DNA of 64,000 nucleotides from Chloroflexi bacterium UBA4730. Lineage in GTDB: Bacteria; Chloroflexota; Limnocylindria; P2-11E. Numbering within the stretch: the stretch's first letter is position 1; the number at the start of each line of letters is the position of its first letter. Below the pieces are notes generated by a model, which had not been told where the DNA came from, did not search any database, and was given only the letters and a program-made list of their open reading frames with translations. A program made the translations under genes and the position numbers. Below are positions 33,506-42,368 of the stretch, piece by piece. The DNA is taken from the NCBI GenBank assembly GCA_002404155.1, contig DHJC01000015.1:25565-89564 (forward strand), written 5' to 3'.

Positions 33506-33700
33506 GTGGACATCGACCACCGGGGACCCGAGAAGTGCACCGACTGCAGCGCCGATGCGTACATCCGCCTTGCCGGCTCCGAGGAATACGTCTGCGCCCA
33601 CTGCTTCGCCGATCGTGGCCGCACCGCGCGCGCCGCGCTCGCGCTGACTAAAGCGTCGCAGTCTCCACCGACAGGATCGGCGGAAGGTGCTGCGCGATAA
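33506..33700 (+). CDS. 64-residue zinc-ribbon protein
   Basis: A small protein with two CxxC knuckles, EKCTDCSAD and YVCAHCFAD, spaced as in a zinc ribbon, followed by an Ala-rich tail. It starts at a GTG. Its end overlaps the 3' end of the convergent BNR-repeat gene by 53 bases. Function unknown; it may bind nucleic acid or act as a metal-bound adaptor. Confidence 0.65.
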   Translation: MDIDHRGPEKCTDCSADAYIRLAGSEEYVCAHCFADRGRTARAALALTKASQSPPTGSAEGAAR

Positions 33701-34724
33701 GGGCCCACGTCCGGCCCTCGTCGGCACTCCCCCAGATCTCGCCGCTCGTCGTCCCGAAGTAGACCCCCGCGGGATCGAGCCGGTCCGTGGCCATTCCCTC
33801 GCGCATCACTTCATAGCTCGCCCCGCGCGGTAGTCCGTTCGCGAGCTTCGTCCATGACTTGCCGCGGTCGCGCGTGCGCCACACCGCGGCGCCCGTGGCC
33901 GCGGGCGACATGCGCATCGGGAACTCCAGCGGGAACAGGTACGCGACCTTCGGATCCCGCGGGTGGATCGCGGACGCGAAGCCGAAGTCCGTGGGCAGGC
34001 CTTTCGTGACGTTCGTCCATTTCTTGTCGCCGGCATCCTTGAAGTACGCGCCGGTGTGGTTCTGCTGGAACCGCGCTCCTGCGACGGTCGGGTGCCCGAC
34101 GAGGTGATGGACGCAGCCGAAGTCGCCTTCCGGCTGCGGCGGGAGCGGCGATCCGGTGCCCTGGTTCGCGCGCGACCACGAGCGGCCGCCATCGCTCGTC
34201 TCGTACACGCCGGCGGAGCTGATCCCGATGGTCACGGACTTCGGATCCACCGCGTCGACCGCGATGGAGTGCAGCCCGAGGCCACCGCCACCCGGACTCC
34301 AGTACTTGCGGTCCTCGTGATCGTTGAGCGCGCGCACCGGCTCCCAGCTCTGCCCGCGATCGGTGCTCTTGAACAACGCCGCCGGTTCGACGCCGCACCA
34401 CAGCACGTCCGGCTGGTTCGCGTGACCCGCCTCGATGTGCCAGGTGCGGCTGAACGTGCGGTCGTCCCCCTTCGGGAACGCGGGATTCGCGCCGGTCTTC
34501 CAGGTCTTGCCGAGGTCGCGCGAGATCTCGACGCGCGGCCCGCCCCAGGCCATGTTGATGCCGGCGAACAACGACTGACCATCGCGCGGATCGAACGCGA
34601 CGTGATAGACGGTCTGCCCCGGGAAGTGCGGCCCCTCGAGCCGCCAGCGCTCCCGCGCCGTCCCGCTGCGGAACACGTACACGCCCTTCTTCGTCCCCAG
34701 CAGGACGGCAACACCGCGCGCCAT
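33648..34724 (-). CDS. BNR/Asp-box beta-propeller protein (sialidase-like fold)
   Basis: A 358-residue protein with at least five Asp-box repeats (SRDLGKTW, STDRGQSW, TSDGGRSW, TRDRGKSW, SADEGRTW), the mark of sialidase/photosynthesis-stability-type propellers. No signal peptide is seen, so it is probably cytoplasmic, and the Arg triad and catalytic pair of true sialidases are not evident. Its ATG follows the MoaD-like stop with no spacing, so the two are co-translated. The biochemical role is unknown. Confidence 0.85.
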   Translation of the reverse strand: MARGVAVLLGTKKGVYVFRSGTARERWRLEGPHFPGQTVYHVAFDPRDGQSLFAGINMAWGGPRVEISRDLGKTWKTGANPAFPKGDDRTFSRTWHIEAGHANQPDVLWCGVEPAALFKSTDRGQSWEPVRALNDHEDRKYWSPGGGGLGLHSIAVDAVDPKSVTIGISSAGVYETSDGGRSWSRANQGTGSPLPPQPEGDFGCVHHLVGHPTVAGARFQQNHTGAYFKDAGDKKWTNVTKGLPTDFGFASAIHPRDPKVAYLFPLEFPMRMSPAATGAAVWRTRDRGKSWTKLANGLPRGASYEVMREGMATDRLDPAGVYFGTTSGEIWGSADEGRTWALIAQHLPPILSVETATL

Positions 34725-35009
34725 CTAGACCTCCCCGCCGGACACGGCCGGCACGATGTGGACGATGTCGCCATCGCGGAGCGCGGTGCGCTCACCGTCC
34801 AGATATCGCATCTCTTCCTCGTTCGCGAAGATGTTCACGTGCTCGCGCATCCTGCCGTGTTCGTCGCGCAACCGCTCGGCGAGGCTCGGGTAACGAGCGA
34901 CGAGACCCGCGAGCGCACTCGCGATGTCGGTCGCCTCGACCGTCGCGCTGCGTGCGCCCCCGGCGAACTCGCTGAAGGCGCCGTGCAGCGTCACCGTTAC
35001 CTTCCCCAC
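34725..35009 (-). CDS. MoaD/ThiS-like ubiquitin-fold protein ending GGEV
   Basis: A 94-residue beta-grasp protein (VTVTLHGAFSEFAGG at the start, LRDGDIVHIVPAVSGGEV at the end). MoaD and ThiS carry sulfur on a C-terminal Gly-Gly thiocarboxylate. Here Glu-Val follows the Gly-Gly, so either the tail must be trimmed, as for QbsE (GGCF) by its JAMM protease, or the protein is not a sulfur carrier. No E1-like enzyme or protease gene is in the window. It is coupled to the BNR-propeller gene. Confidence 0.85.
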   Translation of the reverse strand: MGKVTVTLHGAFSEFAGGARSATVEATDIASALAGLVARYPSLAERLRDEHGRMREHVNIFANEEEMRYLDGERTALRDGDIVHIVPAVSGGEV

Positions 35010-35025
35010 GTGTCCCCTCGGATTT

Positions 35026-35046
35026 TAGCCACGCGCTGGCTAGACT
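35026..35046 (+). promoter_or_regulatory. operator-like palindrome overlapping a -10 box
   Basis: TAGCCA-CGCGC-TGGCTA (35026-35042) lies in the 47-base divergent gap. The hexamer TAGACT (35041-35046) starts within its right arm and ends 10 bases before the ATG at 35057. A dimeric repressor bound there would block the plus-strand gene and probably the minus-strand pair. Confidence 0.5.
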
Positions 35047-35056
35047 CGCGGACGCA

Positions 35057-37459
35057 ATGGAGACGACCTTCCTCGGCGACCCCGCATCTCGTGACGCGCA
35101 GCAGGTCGGTGCGAAAGCAGCGACCCTGTCGCGCCTTGCCGACCGCTTCCGCGTCCCTGCCGGCTTCTGTCTCGACGCGAGCGTCTTCGATAGCCTGGGC
35201 CCCGCGCTCGATGGCGACGGGTCCGCGCTATCGGCGCTGGGGGCGCTCGTGGCCGAGGGCCACGCCGGGCTTCGCGAGCGCACTGGCCACGCCGATCCCG
35301 CGGTCGCCGTCCGGTCGTCCGCGATCGGGGAGGACGGCGGCGAGACATCGTTCGCCGGCCAGCACGAGACGGTGCTCGACGTCCGCGGTGTCGAGGCGAT
35401 CGTCGACGCGGTGCTGCGGTGCTGGCGTTCCGCCTCGTCCGAGCGTGCGGTGGCTTACCGCCAGGCGCACGGGATCACCGAGCGGCCCCGCGTCGGCGTG
35501 CTGGTCCAAGAGCTCGTGCCCGCCGATGCGGCAGCCATCGCCTTTTCCGCGGATCCGGTGGCGGGCGACCCCGACACGATCGTCATCGATGCCACCCTCG
35601 GCCTGGGTGAAGCGATCGCGTCTGGGGCGGTGACGCCCGACACGTACGCGGTGCGGAAGGCCGACCTCGCGATCCTGAAGCGGACCCTCGCTGGCGAGCA
35701 CGCGGCCCTCGACGACGAGCGGATCCGCGAGGTCGCGCGCCTGGCGCTCGCGCTCGAGTCGGAGAGCGGCGGCCCCGTCGACGTCGAGTGCGCGTTCGCG
35801 GACGGCAAGCTGTTCCTCCTCCAGTCGCGGCCGATCACCACGCTCCGCGCGCCCACGGAGTTCACCGTCACGTGGGACGACCCTGCTGACGCGGCCCTGA
35901 CCTGGACGCGCGAGGACGTCCACATGGACGAGTGCCGGTCGACGCTGTCGTGCGACTACACGCTTCAGGCACCGGCGTTCGGGCTCGATAAGGCGAACGA
36001 GGTCTTCGGTCCACCGGCGCGTATTCGGTACCGCAGTGTCCACGGGTACATGTACGCGGCGCGCGTGCCGCTGGCGCCCGCCGAGGATATGCCCGCGCAC
36101 GAGGCCGCCGGGCTTCGGCGTCGCCGAGACGCGGCGCGTACCCTCGGGCGCGACTGGACGGACCGGTACCTCCCGGCGGTGCTCGCGCACTTCGGGTGGA
36201 TGCAGGCGGTGCGCGTCGACAACCGCGAGAGCGCGCTCGAGGCCTGGGACGCGTTCTGGCCGCGGATCAACGACATCTGGCTGATGCACATGCTCATCGT
36301 CCCGCCGGTGTACTGCCTGCTCGAGGAGCTCGCGGCGCTGTACGCGACGCTCACCGGCCGGCCGCCGACCGATGCGCCCGCGCTCGTGCAGGGACAGGCG
36401 GAGACGCTCCACGACATGCAGCAGCGGCTGCACGATCTTGCGGGCGCGATCCGCGCGACGCCCGCGATCGGGCGCGCGATCACGGGCCTGCGAAGCTTGG
36501 ACGACCTCGTGGCGCTCGACGGTGGGCGGCCGATCCGCGTCGCGATCGACGCATTCCTCGCCGTGCACGGTGATATCGGCCAGACGCGCTTCGACATCGA
36601 GAGCCCGTCGTGGTCGGACGAACCCCGCCTGTTCCTCGTCGAGCTCGCCCGGCTCGTCCGGGCCGACCCGGAAAGCCCGCCAGCACGGCGAGCGCGGCTC
36701 GTCGCCGACGCAGCGACGCTCGCGGCCCGCACCCGGAAGGAGCTGCGCGATCGGCCAGACGACCTCGCGCGCTTCGAGGAGGTGCTGGCGGCCGCGGAGG
36801 CATGCGGCGCGCTCACTGAAGAGCACAACTACTGGATCGATCGGCTCTGCCAGGCGAACGGCCGGCGGTTCATCCTCCGCGTGGCCGACGTCCTCGTTCG
36901 CGACGGATCGATCGACGCGCCTGAGGACATCTTCCACCTACACATCGAAGAAGTACACGACGCCCTAGCACGCGGGACCGACCGGCGGGGGCTCGTCGCC
37001 GAGCGCCGGCGCGCGTACGAACGTGACCGGCGGCTCCGTCCGCCGCGGTACATCGGCACGCCGCCGACCACACCCGTCGCGTCCTCGTCGATCCGTGATC
37101 TCAGCTACCGCGTCGAGCAGACCGACACGGACGTCTTGCGCGGCGTCGCCGCCTCGCCGGGGAAAGGTCGCGGCCCCGCCCGGCTGGTGAACGGCCCGGC
37201 GGACTTCGAGCGGTTCCGCAGCGGCGACGTGCTCGTGTGTCACTCGACGACGGTGAGCTGGGTACCGCTGTTCAACCTGGCGAGCGCGATCGTCGCCGAC
37301 ATCGGTGGCGCGCTCTCGCACGCGGCGCTGGTCGCCCGGGAGTTCGGCATTCCCGCCGTCTGTGGCACCGGGACCGCGCTCGAGACGCTGATCGACGGCG
37401 AGCTGGTGGAGGTCGACGGCGGCGCGGGCACGGTGCGACGGGTGCCGGCGAAGGTCTAG
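35057..37459 (+). CDS. PEP-utilising phosphotransferase, rifampin-phosphotransferase-like
   Basis: An 800-residue protein with three parts: an N-terminal ATP-grasp PPDK-type domain (VGAKAATLSRL, VAVRSSAIGEDGGETSFAGQHET, VDVECAFADGKLFLLQSRPI), a long helical middle region, and a C-terminal swivelling PEP-utilisers domain with the phospho-His in IGGALSHAALVAREFGIPAV. This order matches rifampin phosphotransferase (about 867 residues) rather than PEP synthase, whose PEP-binding barrel is missing. The natural substrate need not be rifampin. The start is the ATG at 35057 behind an operator-like palindrome; the end overlaps the convergent MFS stop by four bases. Confidence 0.85.
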   Translation: METTFLGDPASRDAQQVGAKAATLSRLADRFRVPAGFCLDASVFDSLGPALDGDGSALSALGALVAEGHAGLRERTGHADPAVAVRSSAIGEDGGETSFAGQHETVLDVRGVEAIVDAVLRCWRSASSERAVAYRQAHGITERPRVGVLVQELVPADAAAIAFSADPVAGDPDTIVIDATLGLGEAIASGAVTPDTYAVRKADLAILKRTLAGEHAALDDERIREVARLALALESESGGPVDVECAFADGKLFLLQSRPITTLRAPTEFTVTWDDPADAALTWTREDVHMDECRSTLSCDYTLQAPAFGLDKANEVFGPPARIRYRSVHGYMYAARVPLAPAEDMPAHEAAGLRRRRDAARTLGRDWTDRYLPAVLAHFGWMQAVRVDNRESALEAWDAFWPRINDIWLMHMLIVPPVYCLLEELAALYATLTGRPPTDAPALVQGQAETLHDMQQRLHDLAGAIRATPAIGRAITGLRSLDDLVALDGGRPIRVAIDAFLAVHGDIGQTRFDIESPSWSDEPRLFLVELARLVRADPESPPARRARLVADAATLAARTRKELRDRPDDLARFEEVLAAAEACGALTEEHNYWIDRLCQANGRRFILRVADVLVRDGSIDAPEDIFHLHIEEVHDALARGTDRRGLVAERRRAYERDRRLRPPRYIGTPPTTPVASSSIRDLSYRVEQTDTDVLRGVAASPGKGRGPARLVNGPADFERFRSGDVLVCHSTTVSWVPLFNLASAIVADIGGALSHAALVAREFGIPAVCGTGTALETLIDGELVEVDGGAGTVRRVPAKV

Positions 37460-38823
37460 CCGGCCGTGGAGACCTCCGCGTCGGTAGGCGCGGCTGCGTG
37501 CCGGGGCAACTGCGAGCCGACGAGTGCCGCGGCGAGACCGGACGCGGCGAGGATCAGGAACAGCCGCCCGGCAGCGGCGTCCGTCGCATCGACGAGCGCG
37601 AGACCGGCGACGAGCGCGCCGATCATCCCACCGAAGTAGCGGCTCGACGAGGTGACCCCTGCCGCGAGCGCCGCGTAGTGCGCCGGCACGGCGTCGAGCG
37701 CGGCGATGCGCGTGGCGGGGAACGTGAGCGCGACGCCCGCACCCGTGATCGGCAAGCAGATGAGCAGCACGCCGAAGTCCGCGGCGTGACCGGAGAGGCC
37801 GAGGATCGCGAGGCCGGTCGCGATGAGCAGCCCGCCGAGCGCCGTGGGCCAGCGGGCCCCGACGCGGTCGACGAGCGCGCCGCTCACCGGCGAGAGCACG
37901 ATCATGGCGACCGACTGCGCGCTGAGCGCGAGGCCGCCGCGGATCGTTCCGTCCGGCCCGGACGCCGCGAGGATGACGGGCACCGCGAGGAACGTGCCGT
38001 ACAGCGCGAGATTCGACAGCGCGATCGTCAGGTTCGCGCTGGTGAAGCCGCGGATGGTGAAGAGGAACGGCGGCAGCACCGGATCCGAGTGCCGGGACTC
38101 GTACCGCACGAACCCGATCGCCGCGACCGCAACGATCGCGAGCAGCGTGATCGTGATCGCGGGTGCCGATGTGCCGGCCTCGGTGAGCGTCCAGGCCGCG
38201 AGCGAGAGCAGGACGCCGAGCGCGACGGCACCGGCGATGTCCGGATGCGCCGTGCGGCGCGGCGGATCGCCCGCCGGCAACGATCGCCACGCCATGAACA
38301 GGGCCAGCCCCGCGAGCGGCAGGTTCACCAGGAAGATGAGCCGCCAGTCGATCGCCGACAGGACGCCCCCGAGGAGCGGGCCGATCGCGGCGCCGATGCT
38401 CGTCGTCGCGCCCGAGATCCCGAAGTACGTGCCGGCCTTGCCCTCGACCGAGCGGCCCCGCAACAGCGCGAGGCTGTTCGGTACGACCGAGGCGGCGGCG
38501 ATGGCCTGCTGCAGCCGGAAGAGGACGAGGACGAGCAGGTTCGGTGCGAGCGCGGCGCCGACCGAGGCGACGATGAAGTACATGAGCGCGCCGAGCATGA
38601 ACCGGCGCCGTCCGAAGCGGTCGCCGAGCCGGCCCGCGATCGGCTGGAGCGCGGCCATGGCGATGAGGTACGACGTGACCAGCCACGCGAGCGTGACCCG
38701 ATCCGCGCCAAGGTCGCGGCCGATGGGCGGAAGCGCGACGACGATCATCGTCGAGTTCAGTGGGACGAGCAGGTTGCCGAGCGCGACGGCGAAGACGAAG
38801 GCGGGGACCCGCGGCATCCTCAC
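37456..38823 (-). CDS. MFS multidrug-type exporter (DHA2-like)
   Basis: A 455-residue transporter with about 14 hydrophobic segments. It has the DHA signature GRLGDRFGRRRFML between segments 2 and 3, motif C-like GAAIGPLLGGVL in segment 5, and the early LVPLNSTMIVVALPPI block typical of DHA2 drug exporters. It starts at an ATG within the stop of the preceding MFS gene (ATGA). The substrate is unknown; proximity to a rifampin-phosphotransferase-like gene hints at an antibiotic-defence neighbourhood. Confidence 0.92.
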   Translation of the reverse strand: MRMPRVPAFVFAVALGNLLVPLNSTMIVVALPPIGRDLGADRVTLAWLVTSYLIAMAALQPIAGRLGDRFGRRRFMLGALMYFIVASVGAALAPNLLVLVLFRLQQAIAAASVVPNSLALLRGRSVEGKAGTYFGISGATTSIGAAIGPLLGGVLSAIDWRLIFLVNLPLAGLALFMAWRSLPAGDPPRRTAHPDIAGAVALGVLLSLAAWTLTEAGTSAPAITITLLAIVAVAAIGFVRYESRHSDPVLPPFLFTIRGFTSANLTIALSNLALYGTFLAVPVILAASGPDGTIRGGLALSAQSVAMIVLSPVSGALVDRVGARWPTALGGLLIATGLAILGLSGHAADFGVLLICLPITGAGVALTFPATRIAALDAVPAHYAALAAGVTSSSRYFGGMIGALVAGLALVDATDAAAGRLFLILAASGLAAALVGSQLPRHAAAPTDAEVSTAG

Positions 38824-40193
38824 CCGGTCGGCGAGCGGCGCGCGACCAGGGTGCGCGAGCCGCCGGTCGCCTGCCGCAACGGCGCGATGCGCGCCCCTGC
38901 GTACAGCGCGACGATCGTGCAGACGACCCCACCGGCGAGCAGGCCGCCGCCGATGCCGGCAACGCTTCCGATCGAGCCCATAACCATCGAGCCGAGCGGC
39001 ATGAGGCCCATGAACACCATCGTGTACACGCTCATCACGCGGCCGCGGAGGTGATCGGGCGAACGGGTCTGCAGGAGGCCGTTCGCCATGCCGAGGAACA
39101 CCATCGTCGAAAAGCCGAGCAGCACGAGGAGCGGGAGCGATGGCAGCAGCGTGTGCTGCGTCGTGAATGCGACGAGGAACACGCCGAAGGCGATCGACGA
39201 GCCGATGAGCACCGCACCGCGCTTCCGCAGCCCGCCGAATGCGGCGGTCACCAGCGCGCCGGCGAGCGAGCCGACGCCCGAAGCCGCCAGCATCCAGGAG
39301 AGCTCGACGGCGCCGACCTGCAGGAGGTCGTGCGCGACCGCCGGGAGGAGCTGAAGGTACGGCCGCGCGAACAGCGCCGTCGTCGCGGCGAGGATGATGA
39401 TCCAGCGGACGACCACGTCCTCGCGGATGTACGCGAGGCCCTCGCGGATCGAATCGAGCATCGAGATCTCGCTGCTCTTGCCGATGATCGGGATCGGCCG
39501 CATCCGCAGGAGCGCCACGACGACCGCAAGGTACGAGATCGCGTTGATGTAGAAGAGCAGCCCAGCGCCGAACGTCGGGCGGCCGGCGAACGGGGCGAAG
39601 ATGAGCCCACCAATGACCGGGCCGATGATCTGGGGCCCGTTGAACGCGGCGGAGTTGAGGCCGATCGCGCTCATGAGATCGCGCTCCGGCACGAGTCGCG
39701 GCACCATCGACTGACGCGTGGGTGCGTCGAACGCGAAGATCGTCGAGTTCAGCGCGCCGAGCAGCAGGATCTCGACGATGTTGACGCGGTCGGTGATGGC
39801 AAGCGTGGCGAGGATGGCCGCTGTGACGGCCGCCGCTGATTGCGTGACGAGCAAGAGCCGCCGGCGATCGGTGCGGTCAGCGAGCGCGCCGCCGAAGAGG
39901 CCGAGCGCCAGGCCGGGGATGGCGCGCGCAAGACCGACGAGGCCGAGGTAGAGCGGCGCGAGCTGCGGGACGCCGTCCCGCACCGCCAGCAGGACCACGA
40001 GGTAGCCCTGCCCGAACATCTGCATCCACGTGCCGATGTTCGAGACCAGGAGGCCGAACCAGAACAGCCGGAAGTCGCGGTAGCGGAGCGCGGCGATGGC
40101 GGAGGTGCGTCCAGGCTCGACGTCGGCCGCAAGGTCGGTGGCGGGGCCCTCGAGCTCCTCCGCGAGCGCCTCGCGGGCCACGGGCTCGCTCAC
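38820..40193 (-). CDS. MFS exporter (EntS/DHA3-like)
   Basis: A 457-residue transporter of about 12 segments. Family marks are LRYRDFRLFWFGLLVSNIGTWMQ at the start, ALADRTDRRRLLLVTQ in the first loop, FAFDAPTRQSMVPRLVP and the NGLLQTRSPDHLRGRVMS block. The frame is open up to 40271, but that extension runs through the selenocysteine tRNA, so the GTG at 40193, three bases after the tRNA end, is the true start. The gene may therefore be read from the selC promoter. It is coupled to the second MFS gene. Confidence 0.92.
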   Translation of the reverse strand: MSEPVAREALAEELEGPATDLAADVEPGRTSAIAALRYRDFRLFWFGLLVSNIGTWMQMFGQGYLVVLLAVRDGVPQLAPLYLGLVGLARAIPGLALGLFGGALADRTDRRRLLLVTQSAAAVTAAILATLAITDRVNIVEILLLGALNSTIFAFDAPTRQSMVPRLVPERDLMSAIGLNSAAFNGPQIIGPVIGGLIFAPFAGRPTFGAGLLFYINAISYLAVVVALLRMRPIPIIGKSSEISMLDSIREGLAYIREDVVVRWIIILAATTALFARPYLQLLPAVAHDLLQVGAVELSWMLAASGVGSLAGALVTAAFGGLRKRGAVLIGSSIAFGVFLVAFTTQHTLLPSLPLLVLLGFSTMVFLGMANGLLQTRSPDHLRGRVMSVYTMVFMGLMPLGSMVMGSIGSVAGIGGGLLAGGVVCTIVALYAGARIAPLRQATGGSRTLVARRSPTG

Positions 40194-40195
40194 TG

Positions 40196-40289
40196 CGAGA
40201 GTGCATGGGAGTCGAACCCACCACGGAACGTGCAACGCCCCGTCAACGGTTTTGAAGACCGCGGCCTGCACCGGCAGACGCGCACTCTC
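40196..40289 (-). tRNA. selC: tRNA-Sec (selenocysteine, anticodon TCA)
   Basis: All the special features of bacterial tRNA-Sec can be folded: an 8-base-pair acceptor (GAGAGTGC/GCACTCTC), a 6-base-pair D stem (GTCTGC/GCAGGC) with a 4-base loop, an anticodon loop CTTCAAA giving anticodon TCA (reads UGA), a long variable arm, a 5-base-pair T stem around TTCGACT, and discriminator G. CCA is not encoded. The gene implies that SelA, SelB and SelD and at least one selenoprotein are encoded elsewhere in this genome. Confidence 0.96.
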
Positions 40290-40308
40290 ATCGGCATTTG
40301 CTCAGGAA

Positions 40309-40314
40309 ACTCTA
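40309..40314 (-). promoter_or_regulatory. candidate -10 box TAGAGT for selC
   Basis: TAGAGT on the minus strand, 19 bases before the first base of tRNA-Sec. The -35 region is weak. Confidence 0.5.
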
Positions 40315-40385
40315 GCCCCATCCGCCGTCACGTATCGCCCGATGTCGCCGCGTCGCACACCGCCGACGCGCTAGGAAACCGCGCC

Positions 40386-42368
40386 TCAGACTACCTGGGA
40401 CGCCTCGGCCTCCACGCCGACCGCCTCGACGAACTGGCTGTGATAGAGGTCGTAGTAGAAGCCGCGCCGCGCGAGGAGCTCCACGTGGGTCCCCTGCTCG
40501 ACGATGCGGCCCTCGTCCATGACGACGATCTCGTCGGCGTTGCGGATCGTCGAGAGCCGGTGGGCGATGATGAAGCTCGTGCGGCCGTGGCGGAGCCGCG
40601 CCATCGCCTGCTGGATGAGAACCTCGGTGCGCGTGTCGACGTTGCTCGTCGCCTCGTCGAGGATGAGGATGCTCGGGTCGGCGAGGAACGCGCGCGCGAT
40701 CGTGAGCAGCTGCTTCTGGCCGGCCGAGATGTTCCCCGCGTCCTCTTCGAGGACCGTGTCGTATCCGTCGGGGAGCGTGCGGACGAACTGGTCGACGTGC
40801 GCGGCGATCGCCGCCGCGACGATCTCGTCCATCGTCGCGCCGTCCTTCCCGTACGCGATGTTGTCGCGGATCGACCCGACGAAGAGCCACGAGTCCTGGA
40901 GGACCATCCCGAACGCGTGCCGCACGACCTCCCGCGGGAGCTCGCGCGTGTCGACGCCGTCGAGACGGATCGAGCCACCGTCGATCTCGTAGAACCGCAT
41001 GAGAAGGTTCACGATCGTCGTCTTCCCCGCGCCCGTCGGCCCGACGATCGCGACGGTCTCCCCCGGACGGACGTCGAGGTCGAAGTCCTCGATGAGCGGC
41101 TTGTCCGGCTCGTAGCGGAACGAGACGCGATCGAAGCTCACGTGACCCGACGGCGCCGGAAGCTCGGCCGAAGGCAGCCGGTCGGGCATCTCCTCCGAGG
41201 CAGCGAGGAACTCGAAGACGCGCTCGGCCGACGCGAGCCCCGACTGGAGGAGGTTCATCTGCGCGGCGATCTGCGTGATCGGCATCGTGAACTGCCGTGA
41301 GTACTGAATGAACGCCTGCACGTCGCCGAGGGTCATCGTCCCCGACGCGACGCGGTAGCCGCCGATGACCGCGACGCCGACGTAGTTGAGGTTCGAGAGG
41401 AACTGCGTCGCCGGCTGGATGATCCCGGAGAGGAACTGCGCGCGGAAGCTCGCCTCGTAGAGCCCCTCGTTCTGCCGGTCAAATTCGGCGATCGCGCGCT
41501 CGCGCCGGCCGAACAGCTGCACGAGGACGTGCCCGGTGTGCATCTGCTCGACGTGGCCGTTCAGCGTCCCGGTGCGTTCCCACTGCGCGACGAACTGCGG
41601 CTGCGAGCGCTTGGCGACGAGCACGGTGACGACGAGCGAGAGCGGGATCACGAGAAGAGAGATGAGCGCGAGAAGCGGGCTGATCCAGAGCATCATCCCG
41701 AGGACGCCGATGACCGTGAGCACCGCCGTGAGGAGCTGGCTCAGGCTCTGCTGCAGCGTCGTCGTCACGTTGTCGATGTCGTTCGTCACGCGGCTGAGGA
41801 GATCGCCGTGGGGGTGGCTGTCGAAATACCGGAGCGGGAGGCGCGCGAGCTTGTCCTCGACGTCGCGGCGCATCGCGAACACAGTCCGCTGGGCCACGCC
41901 TGCCATGAGGTAGCCCTGCATCCAGCCGAGGACCGCCGCCAGGACGTACACGAGCGCAGCGATGGCGAGGATGTGGCCGAGCTCGGTGAAGTCAATCCCG
42001 ACGCCCGGCCGCACGTTCATCGCCGAGAGCATGTCCGCGAGCTGCCCCTGTCCGCGCGCGCGAAGGAGCTCGATCGTCTGGTCCTTCGTCACCCCCGCCG
42101 GCAGGTTCTTCCCGATCACGCCGTCGAAGATCACGTTCGTCGCGTTCCCGATGATCCGCGGGCCGATGACGCTGAACGCGACGCTCGCCGACGCGAGCAC
42201 GGCGACGAACGCGATCATCCCGCGCTCCGGACGCAGACGGCCGAGGAGCTGACGCAACGTGCCGCGGAGATCCTTCGACTTCGCGGCCGGCATCCCCAGC
42301 CCCATGAAGCCGCCGGGCCGGCCCATCGGCCCGCCCGGACGGCCCTGTGGACGCCCCATCATCATCAT
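40386..42368 (-). CDS. ABC exporter half-transporter, subunit 2
   Basis: A 660-residue fused membrane/ATPase protein. A Gly/Pro/Met-rich N-terminal tail (starting MMMMGRPQGRPGG) precedes six membrane segments, then the ATPase domain: Walker A VGPTGAGKTT, signature ISAGQKQLL, Walker B ILILDEATSNVD with the catalytic Glu present, and the His switch in IIAHRLST. The first of four tandem ATGs (42368) overlaps the stop of subunit 1 (ATGA). It carries the intact ATP site of a heterodimeric drug or lipid exporter. Confidence 0.93.
   Translation of the reverse strand: MMMMGRPQGRPGGPMGRPGGFMGLGMPAAKSKDLRGTLRQLLGRLRPERGMIAFVAVLASASVAFSVIGPRIIGNATNVIFDGVIGKNLPAGVTKDQTIELLRARGQGQLADMLSAMNVRPGVGIDFTELGHILAIAALVYVLAAVLGWMQGYLMAGVAQRTVFAMRRDVEDKLARLPLRYFDSHPHGDLLSRVTNDIDNVTTTLQQSLSQLLTAVLTVIGVLGMMLWISPLLALISLLVIPLSLVVTVLVAKRSQPQFVAQWERTGTLNGHVEQMHTGHVLVQLFGRRERAIAEFDRQNEGLYEASFRAQFLSGIIQPATQFLSNLNYVGVAVIGGYRVASGTMTLGDVQAFIQYSRQFTMPITQIAAQMNLLQSGLASAERVFEFLAASEEMPDRLPSAELPAPSGHVSFDRVSFRYEPDKPLIEDFDLDVRPGETVAIVGPTGAGKTTIVNLLMRFYEIDGGSIRLDGVDTRELPREVVRHAFGMVLQDSWLFVGSIRDNIAYGKDGATMDEIVAAAIAAHVDQFVRTLPDGYDTVLEEDAGNISAGQKQLLTIARAFLADPSILILDEATSNVDTRTEVLIQQAMARLRHGRTSFIIAHRLSTIRNADEIVVMDEGRIVEQGTHVELLARRGFYYDLYHSQFVEAVGVEAEASQVV

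Noticed and set aside
40194..40271. Upstream extension of the MFS transporter gene to an ATG at 40271
   Set aside because: The extension is entirely inside tRNA-Sec. The GTG at 40193 just after the tRNA gives the normal family N-terminus.
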